DNA of 64,000 nucleotides from Clavibacter phaseoli (GCF_021922925.1 NZ_CP040786.1:2790001-2854000); one strand, 5' to 3'; positions 1 through 10,777 are shown, counted from the stretch's first letter. Numbers and translations: made by a program. The notes: generated from the letters alone by a model not told the origin.

Positions 1-2142
<2,142 letters not shown>

Positions 2143-2218
2143 TCGCAGGAGTACGCTTCGCACCGCCTATCCGGCCCGCTGACGCGTTTTCGTGGCGGGG
2201 GTGACCTGATTCGCCTCC

Positions 2219-2731
2219 CTAGCCGTAGGTATCGCGCGGGCCCCGCCCTGGGATCGACCTGGGACCCTTTTTCCAGGACGGGGCGTTCGGCCCCTGGAAG
2301 CGGATCGAGCGGATGCCGGCGTCGGGGAAGCGCTCGGCGATGCGCGTCGTGATCTCCACGCGCATGAGACGCAGCTGCGTCGCCCATGCCGTCGACTCGC
2401 ACTCGACCGTGAGGAGGCCGTCCTCGATGCCCACCGGGGAGGAGTGCACGGCGGTCTCCTCGCCGGCGATCGTCGTCCACGCGGCCATGAGCTCGGCCTG
2501 CGAGAGCGAGGACGTCCAGCCCATGCGGGAGGTGAGCGAGTCCATGACGTTCCCGAGGGAGTCGGGATCCCGTCCGGGCTGGAACGGCGAGCTGCCCGCC
2601 TTCTGCTCGCGGCGCTTCCGGGCGGACGGCGATCGCACGGACGCGTCGCCGAACACCCGGCGGAAGCGGCGGTAGACGGCGACCGCCTCGGATTCGGGCA
2701 GCGGTCCGCCGTCGGCGGCGCGGGGGATCAC
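2219..2731 (-). CDS. dciA: DciA/DUF721 replicative helicase operator
   Basis: The protein (170 aa) belongs to the DciA (DUF721) family. These proteins interact with DnaB and support helicase loading in bacteria that lack DnaC or DnaI. The start is a GTG that overlaps the recF stop as GTGA (2728-2731); the longer upstream frame is only recF shadow. The N-terminus (YRRFRRVFGDASVRS, then a KRR basic patch) leads into the conserved domain LTSRMGWTSSLSQAELMAAW...GLLTVECESTAWATQLRLM. The position between recF and gyrB is the usual actinobacterial one. The family call is firm; the role is taken from the family. Confidence 0.9.
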   Translation of the reverse strand: MIPRAADGGPLPESEAVAVYRRFRRVFGDASVRSPSARKRREQKAGSSPFQPGRDPDSLGNVMDSLTSRMGWTSSLSQAELMAAWTTIAGEETAVHSSPVGIEDGLLTVECESTAWATQLRLMRVEITTRIAERFPDAGIRSIRFQGPNAPSWKKGPRSIPGRGPRDTYG

Positions 2732-3930
2732 GCCGCTCCCCCATCCGCGTCGGCCGGCGCAGGCGCGTCCACGATCTCGCCCGCGCGGATGTGCACCGCG
2801 TTCGCCGCGAGGTGCTCGGGCACGTCCTCGAACACGGCCGCCGTGATGAGCACCTGCTCGAATCCGGTGACGGCCTCCGCGAGGCGCCCTCGCCTGGCCT
2901 GGTCGAGCTCGGCGAACACGTCGTCGAGGATCAGCACGGGGTCCCCCGTCTGCGAGTCGCGCCGCAGCAGCTCGGCCGACGCGAGCTTCAGCGCGAGGGC
3001 GAACGACCACGACTCCCCGTGGCTGGCGTAGCCCTTCGCGGGTAACCCGTTCAGCCGGAACAGGACGTCGTCGCGGTGCGGGCCCACCAGGGTCAGCCCC
3101 CGCTCGAGCTCGCGGGGTCGCATCCGCGCGATGGCGGCGGTGAAGACGGGCACGACGTCCTCTGTCCGCGTGAAGCGCCCGCCGTCGCGCGCGCCCGACT
3201 CGTCCGCGACCTCGTCCTCCCCCGGGTCGTCGGCGAGGATGCTCAACTCCGGACGCGCCGACGGGCCGTGGTCGGATCCCGCGACGGCCAGGTACGCGCG
3301 CGCCAGCTCCGGCTGGAGCGCCTCGACGAGGGCGCCGCGCGCCGCGATGATCTGCGAGCCGATCGCGACGAGGCGCTCGTCCCAGATGTCGAGCGTTCCC
3401 AGCTGGTCGGCCTTCATCCCCCGCGCCCGTGCCGACTTGAGCAGCGTGTTGCGCTGCTTCAGAGCCCGGTCGTAGTCGGACAGGACGCCCGCCAGCCGCG
3501 GGGTGCGGAGGACGAGCAGCTGGTCGAGCAGCCGACGACGCCCGGAGGGATCGCCCCGGACGAGCGCCAGGTCCTCGGGTGCGAACAGCACGCTCGAGAA
3601 GTACCGCGGCAGCTCGCGCGGCTTGGTCGGCGTGCCGTTCACCTGCGCGCGGTTGGCCGCCGAGCGGTTGATCTGCACCTCGACCCGGAGCTCCCGGCCC
3701 GCGTGCTGCAGGAGGGCCCGGATCACGGCCGACTCCGCTCCCTGGCGGATGAGCGCCTGGTCGGTGGAGACGCGGTGCGACCCGAGCGTGCTCAGGAAGC
3801 CCAACGCCTCCACCAGGTTCGTCTTGCCTTGCCCGTTGCTCCCCACGAAGAGGGTGGCACCGGGCAGGAGCGCGACGTCCGCGCGGGTGTAGTTGCGGAA
3901 GTCACCCAGGGAGAGGTGACGGACGATCAT
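2728..3930 (-). CDS. recF: DNA replication/repair protein RecF
   Basis: RecF (400 aa) is an SMC-like ATPase that helps load RecA at single-strand gaps. The ATG at 3930 is chosen because MIVRHLSLGDFRNY is the canonical RecF N-terminus and it lies 7 nt after the gnd stop; an in-frame upstream extension is not conserved. Walker A is GSNGQGKT (30-37). The C-terminal part shows GPHRDD, the SHGESWSFALALKLA signature region and the Walker B stretch DPVLILDDVFAELD. It is translationally coupled to dciA by a GTGA overlap. Confidence 0.97.
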   Translation of the reverse strand: MIVRHLSLGDFRNYTRADVALLPGATLFVGSNGQGKTNLVEALGFLSTLGSHRVSTDQALIRQGAESAVIRALLQHAGRELRVEVQINRSAANRAQVNGTPTKPRELPRYFSSVLFAPEDLALVRGDPSGRRRLLDQLLVLRTPRLAGVLSDYDRALKQRNTLLKSARARGMKADQLGTLDIWDERLVAIGSQIIAARGALVEALQPELARAYLAVAGSDHGPSARPELSILADDPGEDEVADESGARDGGRFTRTEDVVPVFTAAIARMRPRELERGLTLVGPHRDDVLFRLNGLPAKGYASHGESWSFALALKLASAELLRRDSQTGDPVLILDDVFAELDQARRGRLAEAVTGFEQVLITAAVFEDVPEHLAANAVHIRAGEIVDAPAPADADGGAA

Positions 3931-3937
3931 CCCGTGC

Positions 3938-4825
3938 TCAGGACTTCTTCTGCACCGAGTGGCCACCGAACTGGTTGCGCAGCGCCGCGACGGCCTTCAT
4001 GGCCGGGGAGTCCTCCTGGCGGGAGGAGAAGCGCGCGAAGATCGACGCGCTGATGGCGGGCATGGGGACCGCGTTGTCGAGCGCCTCCTCGATGGTCCAG
4101 CGACCCTCGCCGGAGTCCTGCACGAAGCCCTCGATGTCCTCGAAGCCCGGGTCCTCCTTGAGCGCCTTGACCAGGAGCTCGAGCAGCCAGGAGCGGACGA
4201 CCGTGCCGCGCTGCCACGCCTCGAACGTGCCCGTGACGTCCTTGATGATGTCCGTGCGCGCCGCGAGGAGCTCGTAGCCCTCGGCGAACGACTGCATCAT
4301 CGCGTACTCGATGCCGTTGTGGACCATCTTCGCGTAGTGACCGGCGCCGGAGTCGCCGACGTGGACGAAGCCCTCCTCGCGCGGACCCTCGGGGCGCAGC
4401 GCGTCGAAGACCGGCATCGCGCGCTGGACCTGCTCTGCCGGGCCGCCGACCATCAGGCCGTAGCCGTTCTCGAGGCCCCACACGCCGCCCGAGACGCCGG
4501 CGTCGACGAAGTCGATGCCCTTGTCCTTGAGCAGGCCCGCGTGCGCGAAGTCGTCGGTGAACTTGGAGTTGCCGCCGTCGATCACGAGGTCGCCGGGCTC
4601 CAGGATGCGGGCGAGGTCGCCCACGACGTTCTGCGTGACCGTGCCGGCCGGGACCATGACCCAGACGAGGCGGGGGGTGGGCAGTGCGGCGGCGAGGTCG
4701 TCGAGGGTGGCCACGTCGGAGACGTCGGGGTTGGTGTCGTAGCCGGTCACCTCGATGCCGTTCGCCTCGAGGCGCGCGCGCATGCGGGCGCCCATCTTGC
4801 CGAGTCCGACGAGTCCGATGTGCAT
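3938..4825 (-). CDS. gnd: 6-phosphogluconate dehydrogenase, short (NAD-type) form
   Basis: The enzyme oxidatively decarboxylates 6-phosphogluconate to ribulose 5-phosphate in the pentose phosphate pathway. At 295 aa it is the short form, well below the about 470 aa of the classical NADP enzyme. It shows the Rossmann motif GLVGLGKMG (4-12), VIDGGNS, DAGVSGGVWGLENG and the catalytic region GHYAKMVHNGIEY. It sits between dnaN and recF, as in Streptomyces and relatives, and is close to both neighbours (20 nt after dnaN, 7 nt before recF). NAD preference is inferred from the family form. Confidence 0.93.
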   Translation of the reverse strand: MHIGLVGLGKMGARMRARLEANGIEVTGYDTNPDVSDVATLDDLAAALPTPRLVWVMVPAGTVTQNVVGDLARILEPGDLVIDGGNSKFTDDFAHAGLLKDKGIDFVDAGVSGGVWGLENGYGLMVGGPAEQVQRAMPVFDALRPEGPREEGFVHVGDSGAGHYAKMVHNGIEYAMMQSFAEGYELLAARTDIIKDVTGTFEAWQRGTVVRSWLLELLVKALKEDPGFEDIEGFVQDSGEGRWTIEEALDNAVPMPAISASIFARFSSRQEDSPAMKAVAALRNQFGGHSVQKKS

Positions 4826-4845
4826 GTTCTCTCCTTGATCGCGGT

Positions 4846-5997
4846 CTAGCGCAGCAGCAGGTTCGGCTGCAGCAGGTACCGGTAGTTGTCAGCGCCGGCC
4901 TGGTCCTTGGAGGACTGGCTCGTGATGAGCACGGGGCCGGGCTTGTTGGGGTTGTCCGTCTTCGTGAACGAGAGGCGGACGAACTCGGAGTGGACGGCCC
5001 CGAGGCCGTCCAGCAGGAACTGGGGCTTCAGCGACACCACGGTGTCGACGCCCGTCAGGAGGGCGTCGATGCTCTCCGATGCCTGCGCGTGCTCGGACCC
5101 GATGGCCTCGAGGGTGAGGCCGTCGATGGTGAAGGTGAAGCGGAGGGCCGCCTCGCGCTCCAGCACCAGCTGGACGCGGCGCGTCGCCTCGATGAGGTCG
5201 GCGGTGTTGATGACGGCGTAGTTGTCGACCGTCTCGGGGAAGAGGCGCTTGACCGGCGGGAAGTTCCCGCGGATCAGCAGGGACGTGACGGTCTTCCTGT
5301 CGGCGCTGAACGCGATGAGCTGACGGTCGTCGGTGTCCGTGATGGCGACCGAGATGGTGCCGCTGTGGCCGAAGGTCTTGCCGATCTCCTGCAGGGTGCG
5401 AGCGGGCACGAGGGCGGTGCGGCTGGTGCCGTCGGTCGAGGAGTCGCCGCCGTCCCAGTCGATCTCGCGCACGGCCACGCGGTAGCGGTCGGTCGCGATG
5501 AGGCCGAGGCTGGTCTCCCCCACCTCGAGCTGCACGCCGGTGATCACGGGCGTGACGTCGTCACGGGACGCGGCCACGGCGACCTGCGAGACCGCGGCCG
5601 CGAACTGCTCCGCCGGCAGGAGGCCGGACTGCTCCGAGATCTGCGGCAGCGTCGGGTACTCCTCGACGGGCATGCTCAGCAGCGTGAAGTGCGCGGATCC
5701 GCACGAGACGGTGATCTTCGACTCCTCGGTGGTGAACCGCACCGGAGCGTTGGGGAGCCGGTTGGCGATGTCGGCGAGCAGGCGGCCGGAGACCAGCACG
5801 CGGCCGGACTCCTCGATGTCCGCCTGGATCTGGGTGCGGGCGGAGACCTCGTAGTCGAACGACGACAGCGTCAGTCCGTCCTCGGTCGCCTCGATGAGCA
5901 CCCCGCTCAGGATCGGGAGGGTCGTGCGCTGCGGCAGGAGCTTGACGGCGAAGGACACCGCCTCGCTGAAGACGTCCCTGTTGACTTGGAACTTCAC
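4846..5997 (-). CDS. dnaN: DNA polymerase III sliding clamp (beta subunit)
   Basis: DnaN (383 aa) dimerises into the ring that tethers polymerase III to DNA. The start is the GTG at 5997, because VKFQVNRDVFSEAVSF is the conserved N-terminus and a GAGGGG ribosome binding site lies just upstream; the longer frame runs into the origin region. Clamp-domain hallmarks include LPILSGVLIEA, FDYEVSA and SGRLLADI. The C-terminal tail NYRYLLQPNLLLR replaces the usual MPMRL ending. It is transcribed away from oriC. Confidence 0.97.
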   Translation of the reverse strand: MKFQVNRDVFSEAVSFAVKLLPQRTTLPILSGVLIEATEDGLTLSSFDYEVSARTQIQADIEESGRVLVSGRLLADIANRLPNAPVRFTTEESKITVSCGSAHFTLLSMPVEEYPTLPQISEQSGLLPAEQFAAAVSQVAVAASRDDVTPVITGVQLEVGETSLGLIATDRYRVAVREIDWDGGDSSTDGTSRTALVPARTLQEIGKTFGHSGTISVAITDTDDRQLIAFSADRKTVTSLLIRGNFPPVKRLFPETVDNYAVINTADLIEATRRVQLVLEREAALRFTFTIDGLTLEAIGSEHAQASESIDALLTGVDTVVSLKPQFLLDGLGAVHSEFVRLSFTKTDNPNKPGPVLITSQSSKDQAGADNYRYLLQPNLLLR

Positions 5998-6141
5998 GTT
6001 GTGGACCCCTCGATGAGCGGAAGATTTGTCGGTCAATGCTAGCCGTGCCGCGGGGGGCACCCGAGACCTCCGATCCCTCCACACCCTGAGGTTCTTGGGC
6101 GACATCCATTGAAGGGTTTAAGGATCAATAGTCTTAACCGC

Positions 6142-6159
6142 TGTGGAATCTGTGGACAA
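6142..6159 (-). promoter_or_regulatory. Tandem DnaA boxes beside the AT-rich patch
   Basis: Two boxes are read on the minus strand. TGTGGACAA (6151-6159) is the exact complement of the high-GC actinobacterial consensus TTGTCCACA. TGTGGAATC (6142-6150) is a weaker copy directly beside it. They lie at the edge of the AT-richer 6105-6140 segment, the expected place for origin-unwinding boxes. Confidence 0.6.
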
Positions 6160-6307
6160 CTCCCGGAGTCCCCGTCACCGAGAGGGAACTACACGTCTGG
6201 AAGTTGTGGGACGGGTGTGGAGCGGCCTGGGGACTCGACGGAACGGCGACGACGTGACGACGTCGGTTCCACAGGCCGGGTCCTCGAACCCACATCGGCT
6301 CCGGCGG

Positions 6308-6347
6308 TTCTCCACAGTTATCCACAGTCTGTGCACACTGTGGGGAA
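6308..6347 (+). promoter_or_regulatory. DnaA box cluster (three sites)
   Basis: TTCTCCACA (6308-6316) and the perfect consensus TTATCCACA (6318-6326) are in direct tandem, one base apart. TGTGGGGAA (6339-6347) is an opposite-strand TTCCCCACA. The 6-bp spacer GTGCAC between the second and third site is itself palindromic. Confidence 0.65.
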
Positions 6348-6464
6348 CGGCGGATCTGGACTCATCGCAGCCCCGCCTCGCGCCTGACCCCTCCTCCGCG
6401 CATGCACGAAGAGGCCGTCGACGCACGAGCGCCGTCGAGGAGGGACACCCGCCCGCCGGACGCG

Positions 6465-6500
6465 GAGGAGGGGTCGGACCTCGTGGTCCGACCCCTCCTC
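6465..6500 (-). terminator. dnaA terminator hairpin, perfect 16-bp stem
   Basis: Arms 6465-6480 and 6485-6500 are perfectly complementary (16 bp) around a TCGT loop, 45 bp after the dnaA stop. There is no U-tract, as is common for actinobacterial terminators. The inner arm can also pair with a third copy at 6386-6400. Confidence 0.8.
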
Positions 6501-6545
6501 ATGCGTCACCTCCTGCACGCGGCCCTGCGGCGCGTGCGGCGGGCG

Positions 6546-7979
6546 TCACATCTTGCCGTAGCGGTGGTTCTGCTTGATCCGGCTGGTGAGCTCGGTCACC
6601 TGGTTGTAGATGGAGCGCCGCTCCTTCATGAGCTCGGTGATCTTCTTGTTGGCGTACATGACCGTCGTGTGGTCGCGGTTGCCGAAGAGCTGCCCGATCT
6701 TGGGCAGCGAGAGGTTGGTCAGCTCACGGCACAGGTACATCGCGATCTGGCGGGCGGTTGCCACGGCCTGCGAGCGGGACGAGCCGTAGAGGTCGTCGAC
6801 CGTGAGCTTGAAGTAGGCCGCGGTGTGGTTGATGATGTCGACGGGCGCGATGACGTTGTCCTCGTCCAGCGTGATGAGGTCCTTCAGCACCGTCTGCACG
6901 AGCGCCAGGTCGACCGGCGTCTTGTTGAGGCTCGCGAACGCGGTGACGCGGATGAGGGTGCCCTCGAGCTCGCGGATGTTCGAGGTGACCTTGGTGGCCA
7001 TGTACTCGAGGATGTCGTCCGGCACCTGCAGCTTCTCGCTCTGCGCCTTCTTGCGGAGGATCGCGATGCGCGTCTCGAGGTCGGGCGCCTGCACGTCCGT
7101 GATGAGGCCCCACTCGAAGCGCGAGCGCATCCGGTCCTCGAAGCCCGTCAGGTGCTTCGGCGGCAGGTCGCTCGTGATGACCACCTGCTTGTTGTGGTCG
7201 TGGAGCGTGTTGAAGGTGTGGAAGAAGGCCTCCTGGGTGGAGTCCTTGCCCTGGAGGAACTGGATGTCGTCGATCAGCAGGATGTCGTTGTCCCGGTAGC
7301 GCGACTGGAACAGCGACGAGCGGTTGTTCGCGATGGAGTTGATGAAGTCGTTGGTGAACTCCTCCGAGCTCACGTAACGCACGCGGATCCCGGGGTACAG
7401 GCTGATGGCGTAGTGGCCGATGGCGTGCAGGAGGTGGGTCTTGCCGAGGCCCGAGTCCCCGTAGATGAAGAGGGGGTTGTACGCCTTGGCCGGCGCCTCG
7501 GCCACGGCGACGGCCGCGGCGTGGGCGAAGCGGTTTGACCCGCCGATGACGAAGGTGTCGAAGCCGTACTTCGGGTTGAGCCGCGAGTCGCCGCGGGAGG
7601 GAGAGGCCGGCAGCCCCGGGTTGTCCGTGGGCGCCGTGATGGTCGGGGTCTCGATGTACGGCTGCTCCGTCGCCGGCTCGGGGTGCTGGGCGAATGCGTC
7701 CTGCGCGATCTCGGGGTTGACCACGATGGCGAAGTTGCTGACCCCGGCCGCCTCGTCGAGCGAGCCGATGGCGTTGAGGAGGGGCACGCGGATGCGCTGC
7801 TCGAGCATCCCCCTGGTGAGGTCGTTGGGCACCTCCAGGTAGAGGGTGCCGGTCATCACGCCCTTGGGCTCCACCAGGCTGATGAAGCCGTGCAGCTGCG
7901 GGGTGATCCGATCGTCCGCGCTGAGGGCGGCGAGCACCTTCTGCCAGATCGCGTGCGTCGGGTCGGAGCGGTCGGACAT
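6546..7979 (-). CDS. dnaA: Chromosomal replication initiator DnaA
   Basis: DnaA (477 aa) binds DnaA boxes, forms an ATP-dependent filament and opens oriC. Domain I ([18 protein letters not shown]) is followed by a fairly short proline-rich linker (about residues 95-130). The AAA+ domain follows, with Walker A GDSGLGKT (174-181) and Walker [13 protein letters not shown]. The C-terminal DNA-binding domain carries the signature [16 protein letters not shown]. It starts at the ATG at 7979 and is transcribed leftwards towards oriC; boxes upstream suggest autoregulation. Confidence 0.99.
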   Translation of the reverse strand: MSDRSDPTHAIWQKVLAALSADDRITPQLHGFISLVEPKGVMTGTLYLEVPNDLTRGMLEQRIRVPLLNAIGSLDEAAGVSNFAIVVNPEIAQDAFAQHPEPATEQPYIETPTITAPTDNPGLPASPSRGDSRLNPKYGFDTFVIGGSNRFAHAAAVAVAEAPAKAYNPLFIYGDSGLGKTHLLHAIGHYAISLYPGIRVRYVSSEEFTNDFINSIANNRSSLFQSRYRDNDILLIDDIQFLQGKDSTQEAFFHTFNTLHDHNKQVVITSDLPPKHLTGFEDRMRSRFEWGLITDVQAPDLETRIAILRKKAQSEKLQVPDDILEYMATKVTSNIRELEGTLIRVTAFASLNKTPVDLALVQTVLKDLITLDEDNVIAPVDIINHTAAYFKLTVDDLYGSSRSQAVATARQIAMYLCRELTNLSLPKIGQLFGNRDHTTVMYANKKITELMKERRSIYNQVTELTSRIKQNHRYGKM

Positions 7980-8155
7980 GTTTCCCCATCTGCCGTCACC
8001 AGGCTCGGTCCCACGGCTGATGCCGGGGCCGCCACGCGGTGCGCGGACTGCTGTCGACGCTGGAAGGGCGTCGCGGTCGTTGTGCGGCGTCCGTCCCCGG
8101 AGGCTCCGAGGGTGCGGACCATCCGGGTACCGCGACCGCGGACAGCATAGTTACT

Positions 8156-8176
8156 CACAGGGTTATCCACCCTGTG
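8156..8176. promoter_or_regulatory. DnaA box embedded in 7-bp inverted repeat
   Basis: Perfect arms CACAGGG (8156-8162) and CCCTGTG (8170-8176) flank TTATCCA, and the box TTATCCACC spans 8163-8171. The site lies about 185 bp upstream of dnaA. It is a plausible place for DnaA autoregulation. Confidence 0.55.
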
Positions 8177-8311
8177 TGCGAACGGGCCGTCAGCACCGCG
8201 CGGGCGATCCCCGACGCGTCGCGGCCACGCCACACGGTAGCCACTGTCGGAGATCAGGACAAATCGACCCTATCGACGGCGGCATGTCGATACCGGCGGA
8301 TGGCCGATGTG

Positions 8312-8320
8312 TGTGGATAA
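8312..8320 (-). promoter_or_regulatory. Perfect DnaA box near rpmH promoter
   Basis: TGTGGATAA is the exact complement of the consensus TTATCCACA. It ends 20 bp upstream of the rpmH -35 hexamer. Confidence 0.6.
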
Positions 8321-8340
8321 TCACGATCCCGCTCCCGGGT

Positions 8341-8369
8341 TTGACCGGAGGCCGCCCGGCCCGTAGATT
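8341..8369 (+). promoter_or_regulatory. rpmH promoter
   Basis: The -35 TTGACC (8341-8346) and -10 TAGATT (8364-8369) are separated by exactly 17 bp. This is the best sigma-70-type promoter in the window. It would drive rpmH-rnpA-yidD-yidC-khpB with a leader of about 80 nt. Confidence 0.75.
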
Positions 8370-8456
8370 TAGGCAGTTGACCCAGCCCCTCGAGGCTGCC
8401 CCATCTTCCCAGCCGCACTCGTCGGCCCCGTGGACCAACCTGAGTGGAGACTCACC

Positions 8457-8594
8457 GTGAGCAAGCGCACCTTCCAGCCGAACAACCGCAAGAAGGCCAA
8501 GAAGCACGGCTTCCGCCTCCGCATGCGCACCCGTGCCGGCCGTGCCATCCTCGCTGCCCGCCGTGGCAAGGGGCGTACCGAGCTCTCCGCGTAG
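8457..8594 (+). CDS. rpmH: 50S ribosomal protein L34
   Basis: A 45-aa, highly basic ribosomal protein: [20 protein letters not shown] is followed by [18 protein letters not shown]. The length and the sequence are typical of bL34. The start is GTG with GGAGA upstream. It is first in the rpmH-rnpA-yidD-yidC-khpB cluster, the standard neighbour of dnaA, and its stop is 3 nt before the rnpA start. Confidence 0.98.
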   Translation: MSKRTFQPNNRKKAKKHGFRLRMRTRAGRAILAARRGKGRTELSA

Positions 8595-8597
8595 CAC

Positions 8598-8939
8598 GTG
8601 CTCGCGCGACGGAACCGCGTGACGAGCGGTGCGGACTACCGCACCATCGTCAGGCGGGGCCGTCGGACGACCACAGGGACGGCGGTCGTCTCCGCCCTCG
8701 CCGGTCCTGCCGACGCACCGACCCGCTTCGGGTTCATCGTGTCGAAGAAGGTCGGCAACGCGGTGACCCGGAACCTGGTCCGAAGGCGCCTGAAGGCGGT
8801 ATCGGCCGGTCTCCTCGACTCCCTCCCCCCGGGGACATCCATCGTGATCCGCGTACTGCCAGGCATGGAGCGGACAGCGTGGGATACCCTGCAGGAGGAG
8901 ATGGCGTCAGCCGTGACGCGGGCCGTGAGGACGATATGA
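8598..8939 (+). CDS. rnpA: Ribonuclease P protein component
   Basis: The protein subunit of RNase P (113 aa) assists the RNA subunit in cutting 5' leaders from pre-tRNAs. It shows RFGFIVSKKVGNAVTRNLVRRRL, which contains the conserved RNR-type basic signature. GTG start at 8598, three bases after rpmH. The stop overlaps the yidD start as ATGA. Confidence 0.95.
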   Translation: MLARRNRVTSGADYRTIVRRGRRTTTGTAVVSALAGPADAPTRFGFIVSKKVGNAVTRNLVRRRLKAVSAGLLDSLPPGTSIVIRVLPGMERTAWDTLQEEMASAVTRAVRTI

Positions 8940-9247
8940 AGAGGGCACTGACCTCCGTCGTCCTGGCGCCTCGGAACGCCGCCATCGCCATGATCAGCCT
9001 CTATCGGCGCGTGGTCTCCCCTCTCTACGGGGATGTCTGCAGGTACTACCCGTCCTGCTCCGCGTACGGCCTCGAGGCCGTTCAGGAGCACGGCCTCGTC
9101 CACGGTGGCCTCCTCGCCGCGTGGCGCGTGTGCCGGTGCCACCCCTGGGCGGAGGGCGGCATCGACGACGTCCCCGCTCGCCGGGTCCAGCACTACCGAC
9201 GCACGAGGCTCGGATTCGTCGTCGCACCCAGCCACGGAAAGGGCTAA
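8936..9247 (+). CDS. yidD: Membrane protein insertion efficiency factor YidD
   Basis: A 103-aa YidD (DUF37) protein that assists YidC-dependent insertion of inner-membrane proteins. The family hallmarks are present: SLYRRVVSPLYGDVCRYYPSC-SAYGLEAV and WRVCRCHPWAEGGIDDVP, including the conserved cysteines. The start overlaps the rnpA stop (ATGA) and the gene ends 10 nt before yidC. Confidence 0.95.
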   Translation: MKRALTSVVLAPRNAAIAMISLYRRVVSPLYGDVCRYYPSCSAYGLEAVQEHGLVHGGLLAAWRVCRCHPWAEGGIDDVPARRVQHYRRTRLGFVVAPSHGKG

Positions 9248-9257
9248 CGACCACCTC

Positions 9258-10220
9258 ATGGACTTCCTCGGAACGATCCTGTGGCCGATCAAGTGGGTCA
9301 TCGAACTCATCCTGGTCGGCTTCCACACGCTCTGGACGACGCTCGGGCTGGATCCCGACAACGGCGCCACCTGGGTGCTGTCGATCGTGGGCCTGGTGCT
9401 CGTGGTCCGCGCGGCGCTCATCCCGATCTTCGTGCGGCAGATCAAGAACCAGCGCCGCATGATGGAGGTCGCTCCTCAGCTCAAGAAGATCCAGGACAAG
9501 TACAAGGGCAAGCGCGACCAGTTCTCCCGCGAGGCGATGTCCCGCGAGACGATGGCCCTGTACAAGGACACCGGTACCAACCCGCTGAGCAGCTGCCTGC
9601 CGCTGCTCCTGCAGATGCCGATCTTCTTCTCCCTCTACTCGGTGCTCCACCGTGCCGCGGTGGAGGAGCTGCCGGGCATCGGCCTGCTGAACGAGCAGCT
9701 CTCCCGGTCCTTCGGAGAGTCGTCGTTCCTCGGCGCTCCCCTGCAGTCGGCCATCTCCACGGCCAACGGCAACGTCACCGTCATCGTCATCGCGACCACG
9801 ATGGTCATCCTGATGAGCGCCTCGCAGTTCATCACGCAGCTGCAGATCATGGCCAAGAACATGTCCGAGGAGACCAAGGCCAGCCCGATGTTCAAGCAGC
9901 AGCGCATCCTGCTGTACATCCTCCCGCTGGTGTTCGCGGTGTCCGGGATCGCCTTCCCGCTCGGCGTCATGTTCTATTGGCTGGTCTCGAACTTCTGGAC
10001 GATGGGGCAGCAGTTCCTCGTGATCCGCAACATGCCCACACCGGGGAGCGAGGCCGCGCGTGCGCGCGAAGCCCGTCTTGCCAAGAAGGGCAAGCTGGTG
10101 GCTCCGGAGGCGTCGGCGGAGGCGTCGACCATCGTCGTGGAGGAGCGCAAGCCGGCCCAGCGCCAGCAGCCGGTGAGCAAGAACCGTGCCAAGAAGCAGG
10201 CGGGATCCAAGAGCCGATGA
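9258..10220 (+). CDS. yidC: Membrane protein insertase YidC
   Basis: YidC (320 aa) inserts and folds membrane proteins, alone or with SecYEG. It is the Gram-positive form without the large periplasmic domain. Membrane segments are predicted near residues 8-25, 38-58, 115-135, 170-195 and 225-250. The motifs include RAALIPIFVRQIKNQRRM, YKDTGTNPLSSCLPLLLQMPIF and FPLGVMFYWLVSNFW. The C-terminal tail is lysine/arginine-rich (ends KNRAKKQAGSKSR), suitable for ribosome contact. The stop overlaps the khpB start (ATGA). Confidence 0.96.
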   Translation: MDFLGTILWPIKWVIELILVGFHTLWTTLGLDPDNGATWVLSIVGLVLVVRAALIPIFVRQIKNQRRMMEVAPQLKKIQDKYKGKRDQFSREAMSRETMALYKDTGTNPLSSCLPLLLQMPIFFSLYSVLHRAAVEELPGIGLLNEQLSRSFGESSFLGAPLQSAISTANGNVTVIVIATTMVILMSASQFITQLQIMAKNMSEETKASPMFKQQRILLYILPLVFAVSGIAFPLGVMFYWLVSNFWTMGQQFLVIRNMPTPGSEAARAREARLAKKGKLVAPEASAEASTIVVEERKPAQRQQPVSKNRAKKQAGSKSR

Positions 10221-10777
10221 GCGACGTCGCGAACGAGGCGGTGAGCGCGCCTGGGGTCACGGATCCCCGAGACGAGGCATCAGAGACGGCCGCACCCGAG
10301 CAGGACTCGACGGCTACCGGTGTCGATGCGGGCGACGAGGGCGACATCGCCGCGGACTACATCGAGGAGCTCCTCGACATCTGCGACCTGGACGGGGACA
10401 TCGACATCGACCAGCGCGGTGGGCGCGCGTACGTGTCGGTCGATGCGGCTGACTCAGAGGATCTGCGCCTGCTGTCGAACCCGGAGACCGTCACCGCCTT
10501 GCAGGAGCTGACGCGCCTGGCCGTGCAGAACAAGACGGGTGCTTTCAGCCGTCTCATCCTCGACGTCGGCGGCTCGCGCGACGCACGGCAGGTGGAGCTC
10601 GCTCAGCTGGTCGACCGGGCCATCGAACGCATCGCGGCCGGATCCGCGAGTGCCTCGCTTCCTCCTATGTCGTCGTACGAACGGAAGCTCGTGCACGACA
10701 TCGTGGCGGAGCGCGGGTACACGTCGGAGTCCGAGGGTGAGGGACGTGACCGTCACACGGTGATCAGTAAAGCGTGA
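10217..10777 (+). CDS. khpB: KH/R3H RNA-binding protein (KhpB/Jag)
   Basis: A 186-aa RNA-binding protein with an acidic N-terminus (about residues 1-45), a KH-II-like domain (YIEELLDICDLDGDIDID...) and a C-terminal R3H domain (MSSYERKLVHDIVAE, with the R-x3-H motif). In other bacteria KhpB pairs with KhpA and influences cell-wall synthesis. The N-terminal Jag-N domain of Firmicutes homologues is missing. It ends the rpmH cluster and is followed by a terminator. Confidence 0.92.
   Translation: MSDVANEAVSAPGVTDPRDEASETAAPEQDSTATGVDAGDEGDIAADYIEELLDICDLDGDIDIDQRGGRAYVSVDAADSEDLRLLSNPETVTALQELTRLAVQNKTGAFSRLILDVGGSRDARQVELAQLVDRAIERIAAGSASASLPPMSSYERKLVHDIVAERGYTSESEGEGRDRHTVISKA

Larger units (their letters stand above)
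5998..6545. other. oriC: Probable oriC (dnaN-dnaA intergenic region)
   Basis: This 548-bp gap carries no plausible gene. It has clustered DnaA boxes on both strands and an AT-richer patch (about 6105-6140, TTTAAGGATCAATAGTCTTAA) that could serve as the unwinding element. The dnaA-distal part holds a three-armed repeat next to the dnaA terminator. Position between dnaA and dnaN matches known actinobacterial origins. Gene orientation also diverges near here. A GC-skew switch would confirm it. Confidence 0.8.
7980..8456. promoter_or_regulatory. Divergent dnaA/rpmH control region
   Basis: This 477-bp gap separates divergent dnaA and rpmH and has no convincing ORF. It holds one DnaA box inside a palindrome (8156-8176), one perfect box (8312-8320) and the rpmH promoter (8341-8369). 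The two boxes could form a second origin sub-region or regulate dnaA. A clear dnaA -35/-10 pair was not found. Confidence 0.65.

Noticed and set aside
6402..7538. Plus-strand frame opposite dnaA
   Set aside because: Shadow of dnaA with no domain.
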